Source of the DNA: Clostridiales bacterium
Lineage (GTDB): Bacteria; Bacillota; Clostridia; Lachnospirales; JAISER01
Direction of reading: 5' to 3'
DNA length: 35,761 nucleotides
Assembly (NCBI GenBank): GCA_031263985.1
Contig: JAISER010000094.1
Span: forward strand, 1 to 35,761
Shown: positions 8,055-19,300 of the stretch, one piece after another
How positions within the stretch are numbered: position 1 is the first letter of the stretch
Layout: every line of letters starts with the position of its first letter
Position numbers and translations under genes: made by a program
The notes under the pieces: model-generated
The model's input: the letters and a program-made list of their open reading frames with translations, nothing else
Database searches by the model: none
Told to the model about the DNA's origin: nothing

Positions 8055-9005
8055 TCATAATCGGCCTAAACGATGTCTACCCAACATAGCGGCGCCCACC
8101 AACCCGGCGTCGTTGCCGAGCGCGGCGGTTACTATCTTCGCTCGTAAAATTCCTCCATATACGTCTTTGGCCACATATTTTTTTATAGGCTCAATAATGA
8201 CGTCGCCTTGTTCGCTGACGCCGCCGCCTATCACGACGATTTCCGGGTCGAATATGTTTATAAGGTTCGTGACGCCGCAAGCTACATATCTCAGATAATT
8301 ATCTATCACGCTGATCGCTGTCGGATCGCCGGCCGCGGCGGCTTCAAACGCGAGGCGTCCCGTAACGCGCCCGCCGCCGCGCCGCGCGAGCTTGGCCAGG
8401 GCGGAGGACGGCGCGCGTTTTATCGCTTCGTTTGAGTCGTATATAAGCGCGGTCACGGAAGCGTATCGCTCCCAGCAGCCTCTGCGCCCGCACCCGCACT
8501 GCCTGCCGCCGTACTCTATGACTTGATGGCCGGCTTCGCCGCCGTTTGAAAATGAGGATTTAAGTATAGTCCCGTCTATGATGACGCCGCAACCTACACC
8601 CGTGCCGAGAGTGACGGTCACGGACATTCCGCTTCCGCGCGCCGCGCCGTTTACGTTTTCTCCTAATGCGGCGCAATCAGCGTCGTTAGCGAGAAACACG
8701 CGAAAGCCCGTCATTTTTTCTAACTCGTCGCGGATAGGGAGATCATCTAAATTTATGTTGGCCATTTTACGCGAAACGCCTGTTTCGGTTTCCACCGCGC
8801 CGGGAACGCCGACGCCTATATACGCGAATTCGCCGCCGTCTTCCGACATTACATCCCTGCACAGGTCGGCGATGTCTTTCATTATCAAGGAGCCTTCACG
8901 AAAAGCGCGGGCGGAAATGGTCTTTTTCAGCGTTACTTCACCTTCGGCCGAAACCGCGCCCGCCGCGATGTTCGTGCCGCCGACGTCTACACCGACATAT
9001 TTCAC
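8055..9005 (-). CDS. glk: ROK-family glucokinase
   Basis: It probably phosphorylates glucose to glucose-6-phosphate with ATP. The 316-aa product has the N-terminal ATP-binding DVGGTNIAAG (residues 7-16), the sugar-binding and catalytic LANDADCAALGE with Asp108, LGTGVGCGVI, and the ROK zinc site: His160 in GGEAGHQ and Cys170, Cys172, Cys177 in CGCGRRGC. There is no DNA-binding N-terminal domain, so it is a kinase and not a NagC/XylR-type repressor. Start is GTG behind GGAAGG. It lies between hprK and murB; the hprK gap holds a MITE-like element. Glucose as substrate follows from the family and glycolytic context; other hexoses are possible. Confidence 0.88.
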   Translation of the reverse strand: MKYVGVDVGGTNIAAGAVSAEGEVTLKKTISARAFREGSLIMKDIADLCRDVMSEDGGEFAYIGVGVPGAVETETGVSRKMANINLDDLPIRDELEKMTGFRVFLANDADCAALGENVNGAARGSGMSVTVTLGTGVGCGVIIDGTILKSSFSNGGEAGHQVIEYGGRQCGCGRRGCWERYASVTALIYDSNEAIKRAPSSALAKLARRGGGRVTGRLAFEAAAAGDPTAISVIDNYLRYVACGVTNLINIFDPEIVVIGGGVSEQGDVIIEPIKKYVAKDVYGGILRAKIVTAALGNDAGLVGAAMLGRHRLGRL

Positions 9006-9031
9006 AGCGTTTTTCCTTCCGGCTTTTTCTC

Positions 9032-9162
9032 TAAGAGTCTGTTTAAGATCTCGCTTTTAGCGGACTTTTGTGATGATTTTTCGCCAAACGCGGAAACGCG
9101 AATAAAGCTTGGCGGAAAGTAAGCCAAAAAAACGCAAAACGGAGATCTTGAACAGGCTCTAA
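9032..9162. mobile_element. MITE-like element, copy A (131 bp)
   Basis: The ends form an imperfect inverted repeat of about 27 bp: left TAAGAGTCTGTTTAAGATCT, right (reverse complement) TTAGAGCCTGTTCAAGATCT. Two of the mismatches would be G-U pairs in RNA. An inner pair CGCCAA/TTGGCG lies in the centre. It encodes nothing. It fills the gap between hprK and glk, and the hprK stop TAG (9159-9161) lies inside its end. Copy B at 11473 has the same design. No clear target duplication could be read. Confidence 0.8.
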
Positions 9163-10094
9163 TCATTATTTTTTTTATTCATGTTTTCCAAGACACGCGC
9201 GCTTAAAACATGAGCGGCATTATAGCCCATCTTTTTTTGACGATTATTTATGGCGGCCGACTCGCAGATGATGGCTATGTTGCGTCCGGGCCTTATAGGT
9301 ATATGGTTGCATACGATTTTATTTCCCAAAATCTCGGCGTATTCTTCCGTCATGCCAAGCCTGTCGTAGAACTTTGAACTGTCCCATGACTCAAGCTTTA
9401 TCACGAGGTCGATCGCTTGCGTAGCCTTGATGGATTGCACGCCGAAAAGCTGGCGCACGTCAACTATGCCTATTCCGCGAAGCTCTACGAAATTTTGTAT
9501 GACTTCGGGACAACTGCCTATCAGCGTCTCGCTCGACACCCGTTTGATTATTATAGAGTCGTCCGCGACAAGTCTGTGCCCGCGTTGTATAAGCTCCAGC
9601 GCGGCCTCGCTCTTGCCTATGCCGCTTTCGCCCATGATAAGCACGCCTTCGCCGTATATGTCTACCAAAACGCCGTGCGTCATAATCTTCTCCGCCAGCT
9701 TATCATGGAGCCATCGCATAATTTCCGCCATAAAATTGGCCGTGCTTTCATCGCTTTGCAAAACGGGCACGCCATTTTCGTTCGCGTTTTTAAGCATTTC
9801 CGGAAAAGGCTCTATGCCGCGGCATATGATAACCGCCGGCAGTTTGCGCTTAAAAAGCCGCTCAAGCGTGTCGCGCCGCTGTCGGGGCGTAATTTTGAGC
9901 AGGTAAGCGGTTTCAACTTTTCCAACAAGCTGTATGCGGTCTTCGTCAAAATAGTCATAAAACCCGGCGAGCTGCAAAGCCGGACGGTTAATTTCCGAAT
10001 TATAAATCATCTTACTTTTAATATCAACATCTTCAGTCAATACTTTCAGGCCGTACTCTTCTATAATTTCGCATAGCGCTACGCTGTTCGTCAT
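9159..10094 (-). CDS. hprK: HPr kinase/phosphorylase HprK
   Basis: HprK phosphorylates HPr and Crh on Ser46 (and removes the phosphate) in response to fructose-1,6-bisphosphate, ATP and phosphate, driving CcpA-type carbon catabolite repression. The 311-aa protein has full length. It shows the Walker A motif GESGIGKS at residues 155-162, His140 just before it (THGVLVDIYGEG), RLVADDSIII, and the family signature ELRGIGIVDVRQLFG. Its presumed partner, the Crh-like protein at 4877-5122, is in the same gene run. The start ATG has GGTGG upstream and lies 29 nt after eno. The stop codon is within the MITE-like element, so the last residues (NKKNND) may be altered from the ancestral end. Confidence 0.96.
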   Translation of the reverse strand: MTNSVALCEIIEEYGLKVLTEDVDIKSKMIYNSEINRPALQLAGFYDYFDEDRIQLVGKVETAYLLKITPRQRRDTLERLFKRKLPAVIICRGIEPFPEMLKNANENGVPVLQSDESTANFMAEIMRWLHDKLAEKIMTHGVLVDIYGEGVLIMGESGIGKSEAALELIQRGHRLVADDSIIIKRVSSETLIGSCPEVIQNFVELRGIGIVDVRQLFGVQSIKATQAIDLVIKLESWDSSKFYDRLGMTEEYAEILGNKIVCNHIPIRPGRNIAIICESAAINNRQKKMGYNAAHVLSARVLENMNKKNND

Positions 10095-10123
10095 AAAGCC
10101 ACCGTCCCGACGCGTTCAACGCG

Positions 10124-11597
<1,474 letters not shown>

Positions 11598-11637
11598 GAT
11601 TATAAAATTTCTTAAAGCCATAGGCGGCTGTTAGAGT

Positions 11638-13176
11638 TCAGGCGATAATCAGCGATCGCCCTAACATCTCCTTAGGTTGCTCTACGCCCATCATATCGAG
11701 CAGAGTAGGAGACACGTCGCATAGTTTGCCTTCCTTCGCGATAGCCTTGGCTTTCGCGCAGTTTACGATTATGAACGGAACAGGGTTCGTAGTGTGCGCG
11801 GTGAATGGTTCAGAGGTCCCGTACTCCGTCATTTTTTCCGAATTGCCATGATCGGCGCATACGAACATCTGCGCGCCGGATTTTATCAGAGCGTCATAAA
11901 CGCGCCCGACGCATAGATCAACGGCTTCGACCGCCTTAACGGCCGCGTCGTAAACGCCCGTGTGCCCTACCATGTCGCAATTCGCGTAATTTATTACAAT
12001 CAGGTCGTAAGCGTTTGACAATATGCTCTCAATAAGCCTATCCGTCACGGCGTACGCGCTCATCTCGGGCTGCAAGTCGTAAGTGGCGACTTTAGGCGAC
12101 GGCACAAGTATTCTGTCTTCGCCGTCAAACGGTTTTTCCACGCCGCCGCTGAAAAAAAACGTCACATGCGCGTACTTCTCGGTTTCCGCCAAGCGCAACT
12201 GGGTTTTGCCGATTTTGGACAGATATTCCCCCATTGTGTTTTCAAGCTTACGCTTGTCGAACGCGACGAGACAGTTAGGCATAGTCGCGTCATATTCGGT
12301 AAAACATACGTATTCAAGCGGAAAAAAATCGCGTTCAAACTCGCTGAAATCAGCGTCTACGAAAGCGCGCGTAATTTCTCTGGCGCGGTCCGGCCTGAAA
12401 TTAAAGAATATTACGGAGTCATTTTCTTTTATCGTGGCGACAGGTCTGCCTTTTTCAAGAATCACCGTCGGAACGACGAACTCGTCCGTTACTTTTTTCG
12501 CGTAAGAATCGTTCACGCATTGAGCCGCGGATTCAGCGACCTCGCCTTCGCCCAGCGCAAGCGCGTCATACGCTTTCTTCACGCGCTCCCATCGGTTGTC
12601 GCGATCCATCGCGTAATATCTGCCGGAAACGGTCGCCACGCGTCCCACGCCGATTTCGCGCGCTTTTTCCTCAAGCTCAGCGATATACGCCCCGCCTGAC
12701 GAAGGCGGCGTGTCGCGCCCGTCTAAAAACGCGTGTATAAACGTGTTCGACACGCCGTTGCGATAGGCGAGTTCCAGCAGGGCGTACAGGTGCGCGTTAT
12801 GACTATGCACGCCGCCGTCGGACAACAGGCCCATCAAATGCAGCGAGCCGCCGCGCGCCTTGCAATTTTCAATTGCGGCCAGCAACGCCTTGTTTTGAAA
12901 GAAGGTCCCGTCCGCTATGTCTTTAGTCACGCGCGTAAGCTCCTGATACACTATGCGTCCGGCGCCTATGTTTAAATGTCCCACTTCGGAATTACCCATT
13001 TGCCCTTCGGGCAGACCGACGTTCAATCCGCTGGCGTAGCCCAGCGCGAACGGGTAATTTTCCATAAGGAAATCCATATTCGGCGTTTTAGCCGCTTTAA
13101 CCGCGTTGCTTTCCGTCATTTCCGTCAGGCCGAAGCCATCTATGACAAGCAATACGGCGGTTTTTCTTGTATCCAT
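11638..13176 (-). CDS. gpmI: 2,3-bisphosphoglycerate-independent phosphoglycerate mutase GpmI
   Basis: This Mn-dependent alkaline-phosphatase-superfamily enzyme interconverts 3- and 2-phosphoglycerate. The 512-aa length matches the family. It shows metal-binding Asp13 in LLVIDGFGL, the phosphoserine nucleophile Ser63 in GQMGNSEVGHLNIGAGR, HAFLDGRDTPPSSG, FNFRPDRAREI, NYANCDMVGHTG and CADHGNSEKM. ATG start with a weak GGGCGGG site. It lies between tpiA (115 bp upstream) and eno. The 13177-13291 gap shows no clear promoter. Confidence 0.98.
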   Translation of the reverse strand: MDTRKTAVLLVIDGFGLTEMTESNAVKAAKTPNMDFLMENYPFALGYASGLNVGLPEGQMGNSEVGHLNIGAGRIVYQELTRVTKDIADGTFFQNKALLAAIENCKARGGSLHLMGLLSDGGVHSHNAHLYALLELAYRNGVSNTFIHAFLDGRDTPPSSGGAYIAELEEKAREIGVGRVATVSGRYYAMDRDNRWERVKKAYDALALGEGEVAESAAQCVNDSYAKKVTDEFVVPTVILEKGRPVATIKENDSVIFFNFRPDRAREITRAFVDADFSEFERDFFPLEYVCFTEYDATMPNCLVAFDKRKLENTMGEYLSKIGKTQLRLAETEKYAHVTFFFSGGVEKPFDGEDRILVPSPKVATYDLQPEMSAYAVTDRLIESILSNAYDLIVINYANCDMVGHTGVYDAAVKAVEAVDLCVGRVYDALIKSGAQMFVCADHGNSEKMTEYGTSEPFTAHTTNPVPFIIVNCAKAKAIAKEGKLCDVSPTLLDMMGVEQPKEMLGRSLIIA

Positions 13177-13291
13177 ATCAAATACCCGCCCATGTCAAAA
13201 ATTTAAAGCGTTTTTCATCACGACAAACGTATGCGTAAAACTTGCCAGGTTCGGCTGCGCTTCAAACTAAGTCCAGCATAAAACGTCGTCG

Positions 13292-14035
13292 TTAATAATT
13301 CACAATCTTTATGAAGTCGTCCTTAAGACTGGCGCCGCCGACAAGCCCGCCGTCTATATCGGGCTGACCGAACAATTCGCCCGCGTTCGCGCCCGTAACG
13401 CTCCCACCGTATTGTACGCGCGTGGCCTCAGCGGTATCCGCGTCATAAATTTCCGCCAGAACGGCGCGTATCGCGGAGCATACCTCTTGCGCTTGCGCGC
13501 TTGTCGCCGTTTTGCCCGTACCGATCGCCCAGATCGGCTCGTAAGCGATTATGAGCTTTTTCGCGGCGTCGCTTTTGACGCCAAAAAGCCCGACTTTAAC
13601 CTGCATGCGAATCCATTCGATCGTGACGGCTTTTTCACGCTGAACAAGACTTTCACCGACGCACATTATAGGGACAATGCCTTTTTCAAACGCCTTTAGA
13701 ACCTTTTTGTTAACCGTTTCGTTCGTTTCCGCGAAAAGTTCGCGCCGTTCCGAATGCCCAATTATAACGTATCTTACGCCCATGTCCAAAAGCATGTTCG
13801 CGGAGATTTCGCCTGTATAGGCGCCATTATCCTCAAAGAACATATTTTGAGCGCCGACGGATATATTCGAACCTTTAACGGCTTGTGACACGGCGTATAT
13901 ATCCGTCGCCGGCACGCAAAATATCACGTCTGACTTATCCGTATCAGCGCCGTTTTTGAGCCTCTCGGCGAGCGCCGCCGCTTCCGTGGGCGTCATGTTC
14001 ATTTTCCAGTTTCCAGCTATTACCTTTTTCCTCAA
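13292..14035 (-). CDS. tpiA: Triosephosphate isomerase
   Basis: TpiA interconverts dihydroxyacetone phosphate and glyceraldehyde-3-phosphate. The 247-aa protein has the N-terminal GNWKMN with Lys11, catalytic His94 in [11 protein letters not shown], catalytic Glu166 in [14 protein letters not shown], and the phosphate-binding [11 protein letters not shown] and GGLVGGASL. The start is TTG ([13 protein letters not shown]); GGGGG lies eight bases upstream, and no ATG is available. It starts 20 nt after the pgk stop, so it is cotranscribed with pgk. Confidence 0.98.
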   Translation of the reverse strand: MRKKVIAGNWKMNMTPTEAAALAERLKNGADTDKSDVIFCVPATDIYAVSQAVKGSNISVGAQNMFFEDNGAYTGEISANMLLDMGVRYVIIGHSERRELFAETNETVNKKVLKAFEKGIVPIMCVGESLVQREKAVTIEWIRMQVKVGLFGVKSDAAKKLIIAYEPIWAIGTGKTATSAQAQEVCSAIRAVLAEIYDADTAEATRVQYGGSVTGANAGELFGQPDIDGGLVGGASLKDDFIKIVNY

Positions 14036-14055
14036 TAAAAAAACCCCCGTATTTC

Positions 14056-15246
14056 TTATTTGTTTTGTATGACTTCGACGCCAGGCAGCGATTTGCCTTC
14101 CAAAAATTCAAGAGACGCGCCGCCGCCGGTCGAGATGTGAGTCATTTTATGTCCGAAACCGAGCTGATTAACCGCCGCCGCCGAATCCCCGCCGCCTATT
14201 ACGGTCATGGCGTCAATTTCCGAAAGCGCCTTAGCCATAGCTATCGTGCCTTTCGCGAAATTTTCAAACTCAAATACACCGAGAGGTCCGTTCCAAAGGA
14301 CGGTTTTAGCTGTCTTTACCGCGCCTGAAAACAAGTCGCGCGTTTTTTCACCGACATCGAGGCCCATCCAACCTTCTTCGATTTTGTCCACGTCCACGGT
14401 TTTGAAATTCGCGTCGTTTTTGAAAGCGTCCGCGACGACTATATCTATCGGCAGCGACAGATTGACGCCCTTGTCTTTCGCTTTGTTCATCATTTCACGC
14501 GCGTAATCGATTTTTTCAGCGTCCAAAATGGAATTTCCGACTTCGTAGCCTTGCGCTTTTGCGAACGTATACGACATGCCGCCGCCTATTATAAGCGTAT
14601 CGACTTTGTCAAGCAAATTATTGATAACGTTTATTTTGTCCGAGACTTTAGCGCCTCCAAGTATCGCGACAAACGGTCTTTGGGGATTATTAACGACGGC
14701 GCCTAAAAATTCGATTTCCTTACTCATTAAATAGCCCACGGCCGTTTCGGCGACGAATTTCGTTACGCCGACCGTTGAACAGTGCGCTCTATGCGCCGAA
14801 CCGAAAGCGTCGTTTACATAAATATCAGCCAGATTGGCCAGAGCTTTTGAAAACGCGTCCTCATTTTTAGTCTCTTCCTTGCGAAAACGGGTATTTTGAA
14901 GGAGCAGCGCGTCGCCGTCCTTTAGGCCCTTAACAGCCAGCCTGGCTTTTTCACCCGCGACGTCATCATCCGCCGCAAAGATAACGTCTTGCCCCAAATG
15001 CTCGGATAATCTTTTGGCAACTGGCGCGAGAGAAAATTCCGCCGACGGTTCTTTTGGTTTGCCAAGATGCGAACATAAAATAAGCCGTCCGCCATCGCTG
15101 ATAATTTTTTTAATCGTGGGCAGCGCCGCGACAATCCTGTTTTCATCAGTTATTTCCCCGTTTTGTATCGGGACATTGAAGTCCACGCGAACCAAAACGC
15201 GCTTACTTCTAACATTTAAATCATCAACCGTTTTCTTGTTAAGCAT
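14056..15246 (-). CDS. pgk: Phosphoglycerate kinase
   Basis: Pgk makes ATP and 3-phosphoglycerate from 1,3-bisphosphoglycerate. From the ATG at 15246 the product is 396 aa, the standard size, beginning [20 protein letters not shown]. It shows [41 protein letters not shown], and the C-terminal nucleotide-binding [15 protein letters not shown] and [16 protein letters not shown] longer frame reaches 15357 but would start inside the promoter; GAAGGGAGA precedes 15246 at eight bases. It is the first gene of the run. No gap (GAPDH) gene or cggR-type regulator lies upstream, unlike many Firmicutes. Confidence 0.97.
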   Translation of the reverse strand: MLNKKTVDDLNVRSKRVLVRVDFNVPIQNGEITDENRIVAALPTIKKIISDGGRLILCSHLGKPKEPSAEFSLAPVAKRLSEHLGQDVIFAADDDVAGEKARLAVKGLKDGDALLLQNTRFRKEETKNEDAFSKALANLADIYVNDAFGSAHRAHCSTVGVTKFVAETAVGYLMSKEIEFLGAVVNNPQRPFVAILGGAKVSDKINVINNLLDKVDTLIIGGGMSYTFAKAQGYEVGNSILDAEKIDYAREMMNKAKDKGVNLSLPIDIVVADAFKNDANFKTVDVDKIEEGWMGLDVGEKTRDLFSGAVKTAKTVLWNGPLGVFEFENFAKGTIAMAKALSEIDAMTVIGGGDSAAAVNQLGFGHKMTHISTGGGASLEFLEGKSLPGVEVIQNK

Positions 15247-15328
15247 GTCGCTTCTCCCTTCAAAATATATTTTTGGCTTTAGCGTTACGGCGAAAGCCAG
15301 ATTATTCCTTTTTATAGTCCTTAACTGC

Positions 15329-15357
15329 ATTTTAACACGCATCAATCCGCAGTTCAA
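15329..15357 (-). promoter_or_regulatory. Promoter of the pgk operon
   Basis: On the minus strand TTGAAC (15357-15352) and TAAAAT (15334-15329) are separated by exactly 17 bp, a good vegetative sigma-A match. Transcription would start near 15321, giving a 5' leader of about 75 nt before the pgk ATG. No cre-like operator was found around it by eye. Confidence 0.7.
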
Positions 15358-15367
15358 TAAATTCCCC

Positions 15368-15396
15368 TTTAATTCAAAAATAAATAGCGTTATAAT
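15368..15396 (+). promoter_or_regulatory. Promoter of the PHP-phosphatase gene
   Basis: TTTAAT (15368-15373) and a perfect TATAAT (15391-15396) are 17 bp apart on the plus strand. It is divergent from the pgk promoter only 10 bp away. A small hairpin CCGTC-CGAA-GACGG (15427-15440) lies in the leader. Confidence 0.55.
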
Positions 15397-15490
15397 GTAT
15401 TTCTAACAATGACCAAAAACATGGGTCCGTCCGAAGACGGCGCAAAGGCCCCGACCGGACGTTTTAACGCGTGAAAGGAAAGGATTTTTA

Positions 15491-16306
15491 ATGATTAAAG
15501 CGGATTTTCATATGCATACGTCGTTTTCCGTTGACGGCGCGCCGGAAGCCACGATGGACGCTATGGCGAATAGAGCCGTCGAGCTTGGGCTGTCAGAAAT
15601 AGCTTTTACCGACCACGTTGATTATATGCCTGACGGCGGCATAACGAACTTTCACATAGATTACAAAGAGTATATAATCCATTTTAACCATATTAAAGAA
15701 AAATACTCAAATAAGCTGCGTGTCGCGCTCGGCGTGGAAATCGGGGTGGCGCCGCATGTGACGAAACAAACCAGGGAATTCGCCGCATCCTATCCATTTG
15801 AATTCATTATAGCGTCTACGCACGATGTGCAAAAATGCGAGCTTTATGTCAAAGACAATGAATTTTTTAGAAACCGCTCAAAGTTTCAAGCCTATTCCAT
15901 ATATTTTGAGGAAATTCTTCATAATGTGAAGACAAATTCGTTTTTTTCAGTATACGGACATCTAGATTACATACCTCGTTACGGAATTTATAAAGACAAC
16001 AGTCTTGACTATGATGACTTTAAATATGTGATAGACGAGATTTTAACGGAACTTGTATCGCGCGGCAAAGGTTTAGAAATCAACACGTCCGGTTACGCGT
16101 ACGGTCTTAACGCCGCGCATCCTCAGACTAAAATTCTAAAGGCGTACAAACGACTGGGCGGCGAAATAATAACTGTCGGTTCCGACGCGCATTCGCCGAA
16201 ACGTATAGCGGCCGATTTCGATAAAGCCGAAGACGCGCTTCGGCAGGCGGACTTCAAGGCATATACGGTTTTTCGCGACGGAAAGCCTTACTGGATAGAT
16301 CTTTAA
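15491..16306 (+). CDS. PHP-domain phosphatase, histidinol-phosphatase (HisJ/HisK) family
   Basis: A 271-aa PHP-fold metal-dependent phosphatase. The metal ligands are visible as His7 and His9 in DFHMHTSFS, Asp41-His42 in FTDHVDY, Glu in GVEIGV, His in STHDVQ, His in YGHLDYIPRYG, and GSDAHSP near residue 230. This pattern and length fit the Firmicutes histidinol-phosphatase that completes histidine synthesis, but the gene stands alone with no his genes near, so another phosphate ester is possible. ATG follows GGAAAGG. Its stop abuts a fragment of the MITE-like element; it converges with the giant surface-protein gene. Confidence 0.82.
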   Translation: MIKADFHMHTSFSVDGAPEATMDAMANRAVELGLSEIAFTDHVDYMPDGGITNFHIDYKEYIIHFNHIKEKYSNKLRVALGVEIGVAPHVTKQTREFAASYPFEFIIASTHDVQKCELYVKDNEFFRNRSKFQAYSIYFEEILHNVKTNSFFSVYGHLDYIPRYGIYKDNSLDYDDFKYVIDEILTELVSRGKGLEINTSGYAYGLNAAHPQTKILKAYKRLGGEIITVGSDAHSPKRIAADFDKAEDALRQADFKAYTVFRDGKPYWIDL

Positions 16307-16340
16307 TAACCTGTTCAAGATCTCACTGTAAGCGGCGATA
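16307..16340. repeat. Solo left end of the MITE-like element
   Basis: TAACCTGTTCAAGATCTCAC followed by TGTAAGCGGCGAT matches the left ends of the elements at 9032 and 11473 (shared core CTGTTCAAGATCTC and then AGCGG). The rest is missing and a terminator hairpin follows directly. It begins immediately after the stop codon of the phosphatase gene. Confidence 0.65.
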
Positions 16341-16377
16341 AAAAACAGGCGACCTTCTTTTCAAAAGGTCGCCTGTT
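16338..16377 (-). terminator. Terminator of the giant surface-protein gene
   Basis: A perfect 13-bp stem, AACAGGCGACCTT (16344-16356) with its complement at 16365-16377, and an 8-nt loop. On the minus strand a T-run follows (TTTTTTAT). It lies 13 bp after the stop of the minus-strand gene. In the plus direction there is no U-tract, so it would be a weak stop for the phosphatase gene. Confidence 0.85.
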
Positions 16378-16390
16378 AGTGAGAAAGCGT

Positions 16391-19300
16391 TTATTTCAGA
16401 AGTCCCGCGCGCGTTAGCAGATTGTAGATCATCTGCGCCGCTTCAGCTCTGGCGCTATTTGCCAAAGGCGCTAGCGTGGTTTCGGTTATTCCGTTGATCA
16501 ATCCGTAATCTACGGCCTGCTCCAGGCTATCGCGCGCCCAATCGGAGATTTCTCCCTGATCCGTAAACTTGGCGAGCGTCTTATTCAATTTCATATCATT
16601 ATTCAATACGCCGCGCCGCGCCGCGAGTCTTACCGTCATAGCCGTCACTTCCTGACGCGTAATCCGCGCGTCGGGCAGAAAACGCCCGTCGCCCACGCCT
16701 TGGACGACGCCTAACTCGTAAGCTTTCTGAATCGTCGCGGCGTGCCAATCTTCAGCGTGAACATCTACGAACGTATTCTGATACGCCGACGTTTCTACGT
16801 CTATTTTCAGCACCTGTAACAACATCGTCAGAAATTCAGCGCGCGTAATGTTATTCTCGGGTTTGAACGTTCCGTCCGGATAACCCGCTATCACATTAGC
16901 CTGAACCAGCGTCCTTATAGCCTGCCGCGCCCAGTGCCCGTCGATGTCGTACAACTCTATCTCACCCAGCGGCGTTTTCAAATCATCTATCGCGACATCC
17001 GCGCCGCCGGAATTTTCGGTCGCGTTGTCCGCGGTTGAATCCTCAGTCGTTGACTGATCAGTTCCCGAAATTACGGTCTGTCCGGCGCCCGAACCTCCTG
17101 AACCGGATGAGCCTCCTGAACCGCCCGAGCCACCCGAACCGCCTGAGCCTCCTGAACCGCCCGAGCCACCCGAACCGCCTGAGCTGCCCGAAGAGGAGAT
17201 TTCGAACCTGGCTTGCACAGTTCGCGCCGCCGCCGCCGTGAAGCGGTAAATTGCCTGCGCGCCTGTTATCCTCAGATCGTTTTCGTACCACCCTGAAAAC
17301 ACATATCCGCTGTTTGCCGTCGCGGTCAGCGTAACCTCGGCGCCAATTTCATATTCTCCGCCTCCGGCGACGCTGCCCCCCGTCCTAGCGGTCGCTGTAA
17401 TCAGCGCCTTATCCGTAATTTTGATCTCATAGCCGAATGCCACTGTCTCGCTATCCGTCATACCGTCTTTAACAGCTATAGCTTTTATCGTCGTATCGCT
17501 TGTTATCTGAATTGGCGTCTGATATTTAACGCTTGATCTCGTCGGTTCGCTTCCGTCAAGCGTGTAATATATGTCAGCGCCGTCGGTATCCGCGCTTAGC
17601 GTTACCGATTGAACCGAGCTATAGGCGCCAGCGACGGGCGAAGCCGTCGGAGCGGCCAGCGTCTCAAGCGCGACATACGCCAACGCTATGTGATAAACGT
17701 TATTGCTTACCGCGATTTCACCTTCCAGCGGCGCGACTTCCACATACACGCTACGCGCGTCTTTGCCATCGAAATCAATGTTGTTCAGTTTAATAGGCAG
17801 CAACACGCTGTCATAAGCGTCTATGCCGTCAACAAACTCCGTTGAGTAAAGCTCATCGCCTGTAGGTGAGTCATAGCGCAGCGTCAGCGGCAATTCGCCG
17901 ACAGGCTTGCCGCTCAGGTTGCTTATCTTTACATATATCTCCGCCGCGCCGCCGCCCGTCACCTGAGTCTTCTGGACCGATACGGCTATATCGGGCGCGT
18001 CCAGTTCAACTAATATCCGGTTGCTCATCGAAGCGTTAACGTTGTCGCCTGTAGGCTTCACCCTAATGGATACGTTGCCGCCCGTATAATTGTCGAGCAA
18101 AGGTATATTAACCGTAATAGTTTCTGATTCCCCAGGCAACAGAGTAACCGGCGCATCGAACGTATAAATTACTTGCCCGTCTTCATCCAGCGTTTCCAGC
18201 GTTACGCTATTAACGCTCTTTTCACCCGAGTTGCGCACGACCGCCATAACCGTAAGCTCGCCGTCAATGGGCAGATTGGAGCTGTCAATCCATGTCGATT
18301 CATCAAGGTAGAGCGAATTTACAGGCTCAATGTCCGCCGTATATAAATCGAAGTCGCCGTACGCGGCCGCGGAAGTTTCCGTCGCCTCGCTGATTATGGG
18401 CGCCCCTTCGTACGCCAGCGCTATGGCGCCCGCCGCGTCCATATAACCGCTGAAACTTGTTATATAAAGCTCCGTGTCCGTAATCCGCGCGCCTGGACTC
18501 CATCTGTCCTCCGCCGCGTCATAGAACGATGACCAAACCTCATTCGCTCCATCCTCGCCCGAAGCTCCAAGCCAAGCTATCGCCTTTCGTCCCGCCGCGT
18601 CGGAAAACACCTTGAAATCGGCGGTTAACGCTCCTCCGTTGTCTTCGCCTAAAGCCGTCTTTACATATTCGGGAGCGGACGCGTCCGCGTAAAGTATCTG
18701 ACCGTCCTCATACCAATATAATACGCCGCCGTCGAATACGGGAGTCGAGAAGATCGTTCCGCCGTTTCCTATAGTCCAAGCGGCAGAGCCATATTCGAGT
18801 AACCTAAGCGTCGTATCAGCGACTTCGCCTTCGCCCGTCACAACGGTATAGGCGATATAAACGCTTCCCGCGTTTGTGATATCAATATCCGTCACGCGTC
18901 CATCAACGGAAATCGTATCGAGATCCGAAGACCAAACGCCGCTTGACTTACGGGCGATATAGATTACGCTCTGAGCGGAGTCGAAAACGCCACCGTCGCC
19001 GCCGACCCATGCCGCGTACTCCACGCCATGATCATCCGGCCCAACATAAACAGGCATCATATCGAGCTTACCGTCTATCGCCGGGAGTTTCTCCGCCAAG
19101 CTCAGAACGCCGTCGTCGAACGCCGCTGCGCTTATGCCCATAACCGATGATACCGCGTCAAACCCGTCATTTTCCGTAAGCTCACGATCCGCGTCCATCC
19201 AAATTATACGCGCGACGCCGTCCGTCACGGAAACCTCAGGGTAGAAGTCCGCCGTATTGTCGCCCGGATCAACCTGCGCTGGAACGCTCCACTCAGATCC

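Noticed and set aside
15247-15357. Pgk with a 37-residue N-terminal extension
   Set aside because: It would start within the -35 box of the promoter found for the operon, and the standard Pgk N-terminus begins at ATG 15246.
15247-15490. CcpA (cre) operator near the pgk promoter
   Set aside because: Searched by eye because of the HPrK/Crh context; no convincing cre-like palindrome was found.
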